A stretch of DNA of 55,397 nucleotides from Nostoc favosum CHAB5714 (GCF_020829495.1 NZ_JAIVFQ010000046.1:1-55397); one strand, 5' to 3'. Positions 19,701 to 27,962 are shown, counted from the stretch's first letter. Made by a program: numbers and translations. The notes: a model not told the origin generated them from the sequence alone.

Positions 19701-19782
19701 CGTTTAATATTATCGCTTGGGCTTCCACTTCCATACGGAATAAATCCAGCATGGAGAAATTGCTCATATCGTGATTAGTCAT
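16741..19782 (-). CDS. cheA: Hybrid CheA histidine kinase with two Hpt domains and C-terminal receiver
   Basis: 1013 residues. Hpt1 has phospho-His H51 in ASHSIKGAAR; a second Hpt-like domain (about residues 215-325) carries AAHTLSGASR. A Ser/Pro/Thr-rich linker of about 100 residues follows, then the dimerisation helix pair, the HATPase (HILRNSIDHGLE, DDGRGID, GRGVGLDVV), a CheW-like P5 domain and a C-terminal REC (ILVVDDSITV, LVLSDIDMPRMNG). This is the WspE/FrzE-type architecture: kinase plus own receiver, which may act as a phosphate sink. The linker DNA contains a GC-rich repeat-like stretch near 18650-18700, probably an in-frame dispersed repeat. It is separated from the upstream cluster genes by about 1.8 kb of inserted DNA. 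Confidence 0.94.
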   Translation of the reverse strand: MTNHDMSNFSMLDLFRMEVEAQAIILNDNLLALEGNPNVSTELESLMRASHSIKGAARTVQLDAVVKIAHVMEDCFVAAQQGAIAIDSADQVDVLLQGVDMIERLSQLNESEVSNWIATNEGEIESLITPLCAIMTPNQETQEDGNEEGLTSSSLEPASTIPSPNSKPIIEDTQNIENDSVIKDTSLIFASQSTQVSSSTESAVEIQNLKLPDDENFSMLDLFRMEVIGQSAILKESLLERKNNPEVGYTKVQLEPLIKAAHTLSGASRIVQINAAFRVSHAIEHCFIAAKEGKSLVGSHIDNCLQGINVLLRIAQVPETDIENWSVQYQVEIETLVAAISTIPTQKTEDKETRGQENSKSQSVASRSREAKPWREATQSQNSKLEVSSSSSPASPTPPAPSSAITSSPKTPAATTTSTSTKDIAEIQKAKSADRVVRVSADNLNRIMGLAGESLVEANWLQPFASSLLRLKKTQIELSNLLEKLQESLVGENLNERAANSLSTSKAKANECRQILSDRLNELELFARRSGNLSDRLYREVIASNMRPFADGAQGFPRMMRDLARRLGKQVKFEIIGKSTPVDRDILEKLEAPLTHILRNSIDHGLESPEKRQAVGKPPEGTVRLEVAHRAGMLSITVSDDGRGIDLERLRQKIISKGMVSADMAEQLTEPELMEFLFLPGFSTAQAVTEVSGRGVGLDVVQSMVQEVRGIVRAISQFGKGMSFHLQLPLTLSVIRTLLVEISGEPYAFPLTRIDRIVMIHPASISVVENRQYFVLDEQNIGLVAAHEVLELPNSDVHSEELPCIIISDRLSRYALVVDKFLGERDLVVKPLVPSLGKVPDISAVALMDDGSPVLIVDVEDLLRSIDKLLSVGLISKINKMTGSGVTKPRKRILVVDDSITVREMERQLLENNGYEVEVTVDGMDGWNAVRTNSYDLVLSDIDMPRMNGLELTSRIKNHPNLKSVPVIIVSYKDRPEDRIRGLEVGANYYLTKSSFQDNSLINAVLDLIGESL

Positions 19783-19904
19783 AAGTCATTTTATAAAACT
19801 TTACCGCAGAAGAATTCAGGAGCAAAGCCGGAGACGCTCCGCCTCCGGTCAGGAGTCAGGAGTCAGAATGAACACAATCGTGCGACTGGTGGGGATGAAT
19901 AATA

Positions 19905-19927
19905 TAGGACTTACGCACTGTACAAAT
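19905..19927. repeat. Single terminal repeat related to the IS630-type MITE
   Basis: TAGGACTTACGCACTGTACA plus three more bases match the terminal repeat of the small element at 21247-21432, but no partner end is found nearby. It is probably the surviving half of a decayed copy. The rest of the 19783-20357 spacer holds a short repeat-rich stretch after the cheA start and HIP1 sites but no gene. Confidence 0.55.
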
Positions 19928-20357
19928 TGGCTGTTATGTGCATAACGATATTTGGTTGTCGAGCGAGTGTTGGCGATCGCGCTTGTGCTGGCTCGCCAGT
20001 CCAAATGCAAACAAGCTAGGACTTGCAAATTGACAAAATCAATATGACATGCTTTTAGAATGAGACGATTATCTCCAAGTTGTTCAGATCAAGGAATTGA
20101 GCCGCTAAATTATCAATAATAAAAGAGCGGATGACTTCATAAAATAAATTTCTTTGCAAAGAATACCAATTGAGAATTTGACCTTGAAATCGGAGGTACT
20201 ACAGAAGAACAAAGTCAATATTAAAAGCGAAATCTTTACATAATTTTTGTCTGAGTATTAATTGTGTAATTTTTACATAAACTTCTCAGAAAATATATTA
20301 ATTGTATGAAGATAAGCCCTAAACTCTGATTGTCAAATTGTAGTTCTAATCAGGAGC

Positions 20358-20927
20358 ATGAAAACCAAAAGGTTCGCACTCTCGACTATTGCGGCATTAG
20401 CTACCTTGGCTGGCACCGCAGCAAATGCACAAGCAGTCTCGCTCGTCAATCAAGCCTTAGACGTTCTCTCCTCGCCTCCACCTGGTGAACCAGTTTTCAC
20501 TTTCACAGAGCTACAAGTTACGTCCCTACCATATCTTAGTCCTACTCTCACGACAGGATCTGGAACTACAGTTAGCATTAACAATAACCTGAACAACTTG
20601 GATGTTTCTGTCGGTGATATTGTGTATCGTCTGTTAAGCCCTGATGCTCAGTTTGGCACTGTTACTTCAAACCTTTACACGGTCACGCTATCTGAGAACA
20701 ACAAAGTTGCAACATTCACAGGCGCGCGCGTCAACCCTGGTGAAGTGTTTCGCATTGAGCGCTTGGTCAGCGATGAATTGCCTGTCGATTTTACTGGGGA
20801 ATTTTTTAGCGCCAATGAAACAAACACGGCTACTGTTCCCGAACCGACCACAATTCCAGGTCTAGCACTCATAGGTGTCCTTGGTGCCTACCTCCTAAGG
20901 CGCAAACAGCAAGTGCAAAGTAAATAA
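20358..20927 (+). CDS. PEP-CTERM surface protein
   Basis: 189 residues. The signal peptide (MKTKRFALSTIAALATLAGT ... ANAQA) is followed by a beta-rich, Thr/Ser/Val/Asn-rich domain of unknown type and a PEP-CTERM tail (VPEPTTIPG, hydrophobic helix, LLRRKQQ). The protein should be exported and processed by an exosortase at the PEP motif. AGGAG is 6 nt ahead of the ATG. It lies opposite in direction inside the minus-strand chemosensory cluster, separating CheA from CheW/MCP/CheR. This suggests later insertion or rearrangement rather than a role in the pathway. Confidence 0.85.
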   Translation: MKTKRFALSTIAALATLAGTAANAQAVSLVNQALDVLSSPPPGEPVFTFTELQVTSLPYLSPTLTTGSGTTVSINNNLNNLDVSVGDIVYRLLSPDAQFGTVTSNLYTVTLSENNKVATFTGARVNPGEVFRIERLVSDELPVDFTGEFFSANETNTATVPEPTTIPGLALIGVLGAYLLRRKQQVQSK

Positions 20928-20987
20928 CTCAAGTTGCGTTATTGGGGTAAGTGCACATATAGATGAAATGTCATATTACAGCCATTT

Positions 20988-21193
20988 TGTACAGTGACAA
21001 ATTAAATGGCGTTGAGACAAATTCCTGTCATGGAGTTAAGCCTTACCCACTTTAAGCTTGCAAGTATTGGTGTTGATGTTGATATAGCTTGTCAGTTTCC
21101 GTTTTACTTTTAAGCTTAACGCTCTTTGAATGCAAGCATTACAGCCTCAATGACAGTAATTTAACACCGCGACAAATAAAAAGTCACTGTACA
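20988..21193. mobile_element. 206-bp non-autonomous element with Tn7-like / V-K CAST ends
   Basis: The left end reads TGTACAGTGACAAATTA and the right end, read inward on the minus strand, TGTACAGTGACTTTTTATTT. Both start with the TGTACAGTGAC terminus of type V-K CRISPR-associated transposons. Inside each end lie repeated TGTC/GACA motifs (TTTGTCG, TACTGTCATTG, CCTGTCATGG), the pattern of TnsB-binding sites. There is room for only about 100 bp of cargo and no gene. The flanking 5-mers are CATTT and CTTTT, a near-match to a 5-bp target duplication. It is a miniature passenger element that would need TnsB/TnsC in trans; none are in the window. Confidence 0.72.
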
Positions 21194-21246
21194 CTTTTTG
21201 ACTCACTAATAGTATTATCAATAGTGTTGTTGAGTAAGTTGAGTTA

Positions 21247-21432
21247 GAACTTACGCATCGTACATAAGTACTATACACAATTTGGTTATTTCAGCCATTT
21301 TTAGCTGACAGCGATGTCTACGACGGGCTACGCCTACGCAAAGCAAGCAAATAAATTAGGGTTATGCGAAGCGTTTGAAACGACCAAATACCGTGATACA
21401 CATTATGGTTTATTTGTACAGTGCGTAAGTTC
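21247..21432. mobile_element. 186-bp MITE of IS630/mariner type with TA target duplication
   Basis: Terminal inverted repeats GAACTTACGCATCGTACATA (left) and GAACTTACGCACTGTACAAA (right, read inward) are flanked by TA on both sides (21245-21246 and 21433-21434). This is the hallmark of IS630/Tc1-mariner insertion. It carries no gene. It begins 53 bp after the CAST-like miniature element, and a lone related end is at 19905. The IS630-like element at 37220 has a different terminal repeat and is not its source. Confidence 0.72.
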
Positions 21433-21588
21433 TATAATAATCTAAAGCCCCTGGATTTCTCTATGGAGAAGAAGAAAACTTCTCATCATTGCTGATAGCG
21501 TCCCTTGCGCGTGTCCCCTTGGGACGAGCGCGTGGCGTTAGCTATAGCCCCCGGATCTATCGGTAAGGATATTCTGACTCTTTCTTAC

Positions 21589-22299
21589 TTATAAAACTTT
21601 TTTGCTGAGGGCATAAAATAATAATTCATCATCTAGGTAACTAACCTTTTGATTTTTCCAGTTAAATAGCCCTTGTGTATAGTTTTCTGGCATTTTGGAT
21701 AAGGTCGCAGGCACATTTCCTAGTTCCATCGGATGGATGCGGTGCATACCATATATTTCATCAACAGGAAACACCCAAGGATTGCCAAGTTTCTCAACCA
21801 CGACCATTCTTTCATAGATGACAGGGCTAATTTTCTGGCGATCGCCATCTGCTGTTTCTATTCCCAGGAACTCTTTAAGCGAGATACAAATCTGGACTTC
21901 ACCCCGGAGACTCACCAGCCCCAAAAATATATTGTTGCTGCGATGTGGTAGGGTGTGAATGGTAGATATCGGCATCACTTCTTTGATTAATTGCGCCGAT
22001 AGAGCTAACCATTCTTGTCCCAGTCGAAAGATGCCCACTGTTATCGTTTTAATAGAAACGATTCGATGACCGACCTCTAAAGATTTTTCTGATTTTTCCT
22101 TAGAAAGTAGATTTGTCCACTCATCTATATATTCTTGTGGCGCTTCACGTTCTAATAAACTGCGCCCCGCCCAGGAATAGACTGGACAGTTTTGGCAATG
22201 AATATGGGTTTTTAGTTCAGGACAAGAGCGATCGCCTGCTATACCGATTTGATTCCAGCAGTTGAGTACTTTTGAATTGGGAACTTCTTCCATATGCAT
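21589..22299 (-). CDS. CheW-like coupling protein of WspD type
   Basis: 236 residues. The N-terminal ~75 residues carry a conserved NCWNQIGIAGDRSCPELK ... HCQNCPVYS segment with four cysteines, the extension seen in WspD-type couplers. The C-terminal 150 residues are a CheW domain (VGIFRLGQEWLALSAQLIKE, then LVSLRGEVQICISLKEFLGI). It should couple the neighbouring MCP to CheA. It starts 16 bp after the MCP stop in the same direction. Its cysteines might bind a metal or be redox-active; that is only a possibility. The start is set at the ATG at 22299; another in-frame Met lies two codons inside. Confidence 0.9.
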   Translation of the reverse strand: MHMEEVPNSKVLNCWNQIGIAGDRSCPELKTHIHCQNCPVYSWAGRSLLEREAPQEYIDEWTNLLSKEKSEKSLEVGHRIVSIKTITVGIFRLGQEWLALSAQLIKEVMPISTIHTLPHRSNNIFLGLVSLRGEVQICISLKEFLGIETADGDRQKISPVIYERMVVVEKLGNPWVFPVDEIYGMHRIHPMELGNVPATLSKMPENYTQGLFNWKNQKVSYLDDELLFYALSKKVL

Positions 22300-22315
22300 C
22301 TGTTAGTTCCTAGAA

Positions 22316-24082
22316 TTAGACTTTAAAGCGAGAAACTTCTTGGCGTAAGCCATGTGCTGCTTCGTTCAATTGCCCAATGGCAATGTTGATCCCACGCAGT
22401 GAATCAGCGGTTTGTAAGGAAGCTTCACTCAGCTGCACCATCGCTTCACTAATTTGCTGAGCACTTTCTGACTGAGCTTCCATACCCTCACTCACCATTT
22501 GAAAACGTGGAGTCAGAACTTGTACTTGCTCAATAATTGAACCGATTTGCATGCTGATATTCTGAACATCTTCAACACCATGTTCGACTGCTTTTGTGAA
22601 CTTATCCATTTCCATCACCCCAGTGGTAACTGCTGATTGCATTTCTTTAACCATACTCTCGATATCCAAGGTGGCGACGGCTGTCTGATCGGCTAAACGA
22701 CGAATTTCTCTGGCGACAACAGCAAAACCCATACCATACTCTCCGGCTTTTTCAGCTTCTATCGCTGCATTGAGAGAAAGCAGATTGGTTTGGTCTGCCA
22801 CTTTCGTGATGGTTGTGACAATACTATTAATATTGTTAGCTTTTTCGCTGATGACTCCCAGTTTTGCAGAAATCCCACCCGTAGCACCTGCTAACTGACG
22901 CATAGTTGCTTCCATGCGAGAGAGGTCTTTTTGAGAGTCATCTGCTGCAACAGCAGTGACTTGCGAAGTTTCGGCAACTTCATCCATTGTTTTCACTAGT
23001 TTCCCAGAAGTTGTGGCAATTTGCTTCGCTGTCGCTACAACCTCGTTTGTAGAAGCAACTTGTTCCGCCACGGTTGCTTCCAATTGTTTGCCAGAGGCGG
23101 CTATTTGGGTGGCTGAGGTGGTAATCACAATTCCAGACTGCTGCACTTGATGAATTAACGAATTCAGATTTTGATTCATAGCGCAAAAAGCGGTTAGTAA
23201 TTTTCCAATTTCATCCTGCTCCTCGGTGACTTCGACTTGGGTGGTGAGATCGCCAGTCGAGATCCGTTCTGCGACTCCCACAACTTTGGCAATTTTGGCA
23301 CCCAATGGAAGAGCGATCGTATTACTAAAGTACTTACCAAAAATTACTGCTGCGACTGGACTAATTAGCAAACCGCCTAATATCCAGAATGTGGATTGAC
23401 TCACATCAGCAGCAGCTGATTGCCTCGCATCTGCTGCCAAATTCTCGTTATATGTTATGAGTGCGAGCAGTGCATTTGTGGCTTCCTTAAAAGTAGAGAT
23501 TTTCTTCGCTATTGTTTGCTCATTCATCTTATCAAGCGCTTCAATTGCAGCTTTGGCGGCTGCGAATTCTGGTGAATTAGCTTTCCCTTCGGTCAATAAA
23601 TTAATCTGTACTTGTTGAGGATTGAGGATGCCAAGACTCTCAAATGCTTGATTCAACTGTTGATATTCCTGCTCGCCTTCCTTCCATTTATTCCATAGTG
23701 GCAGAAATGTTTTATATAATTTATCTTGTTCTGGATCGCGATTCAGTTTTTCGTATTCGCTAAACCCTTCGTTGATTTGCTTCCAAGCATTTTTAATTCT
23801 GATTGAATCATTTTGTCTCGTTTCCGGACTGGTTGCTGGATTAAGCTGTGACCTTTCTGAGGACTGAATCTGAGTCTGACCTTCCTTAATTTTCCACAAA
23901 TTAACTACGCTGGGAAAAGCATTATTCCCTATTGTGTGGATGTGGTTGCTTAACCGGGTAGTCGCTATCCAGCCAATTATCGACACAATTAATACGATTA
24001 ACCCCATGAAGAAAAATGCGAAGAACAGACGTCCTTCTAAGCTATTGTTTTTTTTATTATTAAAAGGTAGAAGTTGATTCAT
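22316..24082 (-). CDS. Methyl-accepting chemotaxis protein (WspA-like)
   Basis: 588 residues. TM1 at about 18-45 (FFMGLIVLIVSIIGWIATTR), an extracytoplasmic helical sensor of about 180 residues, TM2 near 232-255, a HAMP domain and a cytoplasmic signalling hairpin whose tip reads NLLSLNAAIEAEKAGEYGMG-FAVVAREIRRLAD. The sensor has no recognised ligand pocket and looks like a four-helix bundle. It ends FRLEVSRFKV-like (RQEVSRFKV), close to the WspA/FrzCD C-terminus. It is encoded between CheR and the WspD-like CheW, so it is the cognate receptor. Confidence 0.94.
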   Translation of the reverse strand: MNQLLPFNNKKNNSLEGRLFFAFFFMGLIVLIVSIIGWIATTRLSNHIHTIGNNAFPSVVNLWKIKEGQTQIQSSERSQLNPATSPETRQNDSIRIKNAWKQINEGFSEYEKLNRDPEQDKLYKTFLPLWNKWKEGEQEYQQLNQAFESLGILNPQQVQINLLTEGKANSPEFAAAKAAIEALDKMNEQTIAKKISTFKEATNALLALITYNENLAADARQSAAADVSQSTFWILGGLLISPVAAVIFGKYFSNTIALPLGAKIAKVVGVAERISTGDLTTQVEVTEEQDEIGKLLTAFCAMNQNLNSLIHQVQQSGIVITTSATQIAASGKQLEATVAEQVASTNEVVATAKQIATTSGKLVKTMDEVAETSQVTAVAADDSQKDLSRMEATMRQLAGATGGISAKLGVISEKANNINSIVTTITKVADQTNLLSLNAAIEAEKAGEYGMGFAVVAREIRRLADQTAVATLDIESMVKEMQSAVTTGVMEMDKFTKAVEHGVEDVQNISMQIGSIIEQVQVLTPRFQMVSEGMEAQSESAQQISEAMVQLSEASLQTADSLRGINIAIGQLNEAAHGLRQEVSRFKV

Positions 24083-24126
24083 GGTGAATTGTATATAGCT
24101 AAATTTTCTGACAATTTTCCTAATAA

Positions 24127-25416
24127 TTATAATTTTTTATGCAGTCTTTTAATTCGCTCTCGAATAACGGCTGCATTGGCAATATCTCCACGACGTTCTT
24201 TAAGTAGGACTAAATGGATAAGTGCTTCATAATGATTTGGTTCTAGGTAAATCGCTTTTTGAAAGCATTGTTCAGCCTGTTGTTCATTTCCTTGTATTCG
24301 ATATAGTTGTCCCAACAAAAGATAAGCATCTGCAATGGTTGGTTCTTCATGCAAATAAGTTTCACATAAATTAATAGCTTCATGTAACTGTCCTCGTTCC
24401 GCCAGAGTTTGGGCAGTTTTGAGGGTAGAGGTTAGGATATTTGTAGAATCATAACTCTTTGTCTTGTTTAAAGGGATGGTTTCCGCTTCTTTTGGTTTCT
24501 TCAAAATTTCTTTTGAAGTGATTGATACGTCTAGTTTCGGGTTGAATTTTGGAAAATTTCTTTTCCTTTCTATAGGCTCTTTTTTATTTGTTAATTTTTT
24601 TTCATGCTTGAACTCCTGATTTTTATCCTCCTGCTTTTGATAGACAAAAGCAAGAGGGTGTCGCACAGTCACAAATTGGGGGGTTAATAATTGTGTTTCA
24701 GAATATCCGACAAAGAGCAACCCATTGTCTACTAATAAACGTTCCAAAGTTTGGAATGTTTTTTTTTGTGCTAAATTATTAAGATAGATTAATACATTGC
24801 GACAAAAAATCACATCATAAGGAATCTTCTCTATAAGAAAAGAAGGGTCAAGTAGATTACCGTGTATGAAGTTAACGGTATTTTTTATGGACTCGTACAA
24901 CTGATATTGTTCTCCAACTTGGGCAAAATAGCGTTCCTGTCTCTCTTTGTTATTACCTCGAAAGGAGTTTCTGCTATAAATAGCAAGGCTTGCTTTGGTG
25001 AGTGACTTTTTACTGATGTCAACAGCATCAATAGAAAAATTTTTGGTTGCTAACCCAGCTTCAGTAAGTGCGATCGCAATCGAGTATGGTTCTTCACCTG
25101 TTGAACATGGTACACTCAAGATACGCATCACTTTATCACGATGGTTTGGAAACCATTCAGACATGACATAGCGGCTTAAAAAGACAAAAGGTTCTCTGTC
25201 TCGAAAAAACCACGTCTCTGGCACGACTACCATTTCAATCAATTGTTCTAGTTCTTGAGTTGATGTTTGCAACCGTGCCAGGTAATCTGTTATGTCAGTC
25301 AAACCACAATTTGCCATGCATTGAGAAATTGCTCTCTTGATGGTAACAGAGCCAAGGGTACTAGGATCTAAGCCTATCTTCTGTTTCAGTAGATTCTCAA
25401 TTGATAACTGAGTCAT
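24127..25416 (-). CDS. cheR: CheR methyltransferase with C-terminal TPR repeats (WspC-like)
   Basis: 429 residues. The N-terminal alpha domain is followed by a SAM methyltransferase (SVPCSTGEEPYSIAIALTEA, then DVISFCRNVLIYLN-type FCRNVLIYL and LLFVGYSET). A charged linker (about 270-320) leads to two or three TPR motifs (LHEAINLCETYLHEEPTIAD, AYLLLGQLYRIQGNEQQAEQ). TPR-bearing CheR is characteristic of WspC. It methylates receptor glutamates. It is the first gene of the minus-strand cluster; the promoter should lie in 25417-25520, which otherwise holds only IS5 debris. Confidence 0.93.
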   Translation of the reverse strand: MTQLSIENLLKQKIGLDPSTLGSVTIKRAISQCMANCGLTDITDYLARLQTSTQELEQLIEMVVVPETWFFRDREPFVFLSRYVMSEWFPNHRDKVMRILSVPCSTGEEPYSIAIALTEAGLATKNFSIDAVDISKKSLTKASLAIYSRNSFRGNNKERQERYFAQVGEQYQLYESIKNTVNFIHGNLLDPSFLIEKIPYDVIFCRNVLIYLNNLAQKKTFQTLERLLVDNGLLFVGYSETQLLTPQFVTVRHPLAFVYQKQEDKNQEFKHEKKLTNKKEPIERKRNFPKFNPKLDVSITSKEILKKPKEAETIPLNKTKSYDSTNILTSTLKTAQTLAERGQLHEAINLCETYLHEEPTIADAYLLLGQLYRIQGNEQQAEQCFQKAIYLEPNHYEALIHLVLLKERRGDIANAAVIRERIKRLHKKL

Positions 25417-25519
25417 TATTCAGCTCGTCTAGAATAGAAATAGTCGCACCGTCTTTAGTCAGCCGTCTTAGAGGAGGTCTGAAAAGTTTTTAATGGGTGA
25501 TTTTAATCACGCAAGAAGT

Positions 25520-26190
25520 TTATCGCATCAGACGAATCATCGCAATGTAAACAAAGGTTTCTGTCGTTTCTGGTAAGATTTCATAATCCTTACTTAATCG
25601 CCGACACCCTTCGGGTTCGCTAGTCGCTCATGGGGGAGACCCCCAAGACCGCGCTAGCTCACCAGTTAAACCTACCCTATGTCCTTAAGGGCAAGCCAGC
25701 GTTTAGGTAATACGACAAAACCCTTCTGTTCTTCTCGGGGGGTAACAACATTTAAAATCCATCGATAGACATCAATGACCCAATGCTGAAAATTTTGCCC
25801 CCGATATCCGCCATCAACCCAAATCGTGATTAAACGACAGAAGCGAGCCTCTTTCAGAGGAGCTTCGCTAACGCGGACAGAATCGAGTTTGGAAAAAACG
25901 AGTTTTGCGCCTGCTTGCTCACTAACACTGGCAGCAGTAATGACAACAACAATGAGTAAACCCAATGTATCCACGAGTATATGGCGTTTACGTCCTTTGA
26001 TCTTCTTCCCACAATCATAACCAACCTCCTGCGATACCAAAGTTGGCAGTTTCAACACTTTGGCTGTCCATAATTGCCTCGCGCTTGGGATGCTTCTCGG
26101 TTTTGACTGACCCTTACCCATAAAGGTAAGCGTTCGTGAATCGAGAGCCATGTTCCATCTTTGCGCCACCATCTTTTTTGAGTGATACCG
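25520..26190 (-). pseudogene. Degraded IS5-family transposase
   Basis: Pieces of one transposase survive in several frames: RKDGTWLSIHERL near 26150, KREAIMDSQSV near 26070, then GYDCGKKIKGRKRHILVDTL and WVDGGYRG (second catalytic Asp) to VVLPKRW near 25690. The expected C-terminus RLSKDYEILPETTET ... YIAMIRLM reappears at 25520-25592. The gap between (about 25597-25690) is filled with a dispersed GC-rich repeat. At least two frameshifts plus this insertion make it dead. It has cut off the 3' end of the small gene just upstream. Confidence 0.8.
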
Positions 26191-26365
26191 GTTCAACTTG
26201 AAGTTTAGCTTGTACTTCTTCCTTTGACTGTTCAGCATTACGAGATTTGTTGAGGAGATTTTTGAGATCTTCTTGGGCAGCTTTTTGTTCTTCGGGGGTT
26301 GGTTGGGTAAAAGTTAGTCCTTCTTTTTGAGCTGATGTCATCATACCTTTGAGCATTTTCGCCAT
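26185..26365 (-). pseudogene. Small hypothetical gene truncated by the IS5 remnant
   Basis: From ATG 26365 the frame reads MAKMLKGMMTSAQKEGLTFT and a Gln/Glu/Lys-rich helical stretch ending near LQVEPVSLKKDG, where IS5 sequence begins. Codon use looks coding (GAA, CAA, AAA in normal cyanobacterial proportion). The function is not recognised and the 3' end is lost. It could be a chance frame opposite the promoter region of the next gene. Confidence 0.35.
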
Positions 26366-26402
26366 TTGAAAAGAGGAAATTTTTTCTCTGGCAGGATTAA
26401 TT

Positions 26403-26810
26403 ATGAGCCGCAAACAGTTAGTTCTCGGTTGTGCGATCGCCACTTTTGCATTTTCCGCCACTTTGAGCGGCTGTATTCTAACTTTCGGGCAAAAGAAGCC
26501 GAACTACTTGAGTATAACTATACCTGTTAACTATGCAAAGCTGGCTTTCGGTTTAGGCTTGGCTGGCACTGGGTTAACAGTGTTTCTTGCGAACCGAATT
26601 GAGGTAGTGGAGAGGAGAGAACTGCCCAAACCTGTACTTATTCCTACCCCCTGCCAAGGTTGCAGGTATTTTCACGGCTACATTTACAACGGCGTAATTT
26701 TCAATTGCGCTGTTCACCCCCAAGGCTGGCTCTTGGAACAATGCCCTGATTGGCAGGGGTATCAAAAACTAACTACGAGGAGCAAAACGTATGACGATGA
26801 CTCAAACTAG
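26403..26810 (+). CDS. Cyanobacterial membrane protein with Cys-rich C-terminal knot
   Basis: 135 residues. Two hydrophobic segments (LVLGCAIATFAFSATLSGC and AKLAFGLGLAGTGLTVFLA) flank a short loop. The C-terminal part has CQGCRYFHGY, CAVHPQGW and EQCPDW, a Cys/His spacing that could bind a metal or form disulfides. This C-terminal pattern recurs in small hypothetical proteins of filamentous cyanobacteria. The GC motif near residue 24 could also be a lipobox (LSGC). It overlaps the next gene by 20 bp. Confidence 0.6.
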   Translation: MSRKQLVLGCAIATFAFSATLSGCILTFGQKKPNYLSITIPVNYAKLAFGLGLAGTGLTVFLANRIEVVERRELPKPVLIPTPCQGCRYFHGYIYNGVIFNCAVHPQGWLLEQCPDWQGYQKLTTRSKTYDDDSN

Positions 26811-26994
26811 AGAATCAACTCTGACGAAAGCAGCACGACAGATACAGCAATTAAACTCCAAGATTGCCCAGCTAGAACAACAACACCAAGACTATGTGCA
26901 AAGGCAACAAGAGCTAATCCCAGAGATTGCACGCCTGAAGCGAGAGTTCGCTTCAGGAAATCCAGGCTTTACGCATTCTGATATATCGAGGTGA
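26791..26994 (+). CDS. Small coiled-coil protein
   Basis: 67 residues, mostly one amphipathic coiled coil (AARQIQQLNSKIAQLEQQHQ ... LIPEIARLKREF) with Leu/Ile at heptad positions and many Gln. Its start overlaps the end of the preceding gene, so they are probably co-translated. AGGAG is present 8-12 nt ahead of the ATG. No family recognised; a scaffold or pairing partner of the upstream Cys-rich protein is possible. Confidence 0.55.
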   Translation: MTMTQTRESTLTKAARQIQQLNSKIAQLEQQHQDYVQRQQELIPEIARLKREFASGNPGFTHSDISR

Positions 26995-27176
26995 GGCCCA
27001 GTGCCGGAAATAGTTGCAAAGTCTTTTGATTAATCAAAGGAGAGCATCGTCATCTAACTGTAAAAATAATTACAGCTTCTTCAAAAATCAACTTCGATGC
27101 TGCTGAAATTTCAGTACAAAATGGTCGATACTAAGATAGTATACAGCAGTTACCCTAGTACTAGATCAGCAAAATT

Positions 27177-27956
27177 ATGGCAACAATTATAGGCACAGAT
27201 GGAGACGATACTTTAGTCGGGACTGCTGGAAATGACAGATTTATCGGCAGCGCAGGTAATGATACCTTGAATGGCAAAGATGGTACTGACACTGCCGATT
27301 ACAGCAAAATAGGTGTAAACTCTACCATCTTTATTGATGGAACTCTTAAAAAAAGTGGCGGACTAGGTACAGATTTCCTTGTCAATTTTGAAAAGCTTGT
27401 TGTTGATGCTAGTGCTGCAAACAACACTATAGATGCATCAATTGCTCCTTCAGTGCCCCTTTTAGTTGGAGATGCATCAGTCAACGCTAACCTTGAAACT
27501 CAAAGTTTCGTAGTCAACGATGTTCCTAACATAGGCACAGTTGAATTCACATTTATAAACTTTGATAATGTTAAAGGTACAAATCAAAGTGACACCATTG
27601 TTGGAGATAGTCAAAATAACCTTTTATTTGGCAATGGAGGAAATGATACGCTTTCTGGCAATAGAGGTAATGACATTCTTGCTGGTGGAGGTGGTAAGGA
27701 TGTTCTCACTGGTGGGCTTGGTGCAGATAAATTTGTTTTCACCAATGTTTTCGAGGGTGTTGACGTGATCAAAGACTTCAGAGCAACTGAAGGTGACAAA
27801 ATTCAGATTTCTCAAGCAGGGTTTGGTGCTATAGAAACCAGTGACTTTAGTTATGATCCTCTAAACGGTTCTTTGTTCTTCCAGGAATCTAGATTCGCCA
27901 TTCTTGAAAATAGACCTATTGGTTTTGTGGCAAGTCTAGATATTCAGATAGTATGA
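27177..27956 (+). CDS. RTX calcium-binding (hemolysin-type repeat) protein
   Basis: 259 residues with no signal peptide. N-terminal nonapeptide repeats (GTDGDDTLVGTAGNDRFIG, SAGNDTLNGKDGTDTADYS) come before a middle domain of about 100 residues. Further GGxGxDxLx repeats lie at 150-185 (GNGGNDTLSGNRGNDILAGG). A C-terminal cap DKFVFTN ... DVIKDF is typical of type I secreted RTX proteins. The repeats form calcium-filled parallel beta rolls outside the cell. No T1SS gene is nearby. A hairpin terminator follows directly. Whether the middle region is an enzyme is not clear. Confidence 0.85.
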   Translation: MATIIGTDGDDTLVGTAGNDRFIGSAGNDTLNGKDGTDTADYSKIGVNSTIFIDGTLKKSGGLGTDFLVNFEKLVVDASAANNTIDASIAPSVPLLVGDASVNANLETQSFVVNDVPNIGTVEFTFINFDNVKGTNQSDTIVGDSQNNLLFGNGGNDTLSGNRGNDILAGGGGKDVLTGGLGADKFVFTNVFEGVDVIKDFRATEGDKIQISQAGFGAIETSDFSYDPLNGSLFFQESRFAILENRPIGFVASLDIQIV

Positions 27957-27962
27957 CATCCT

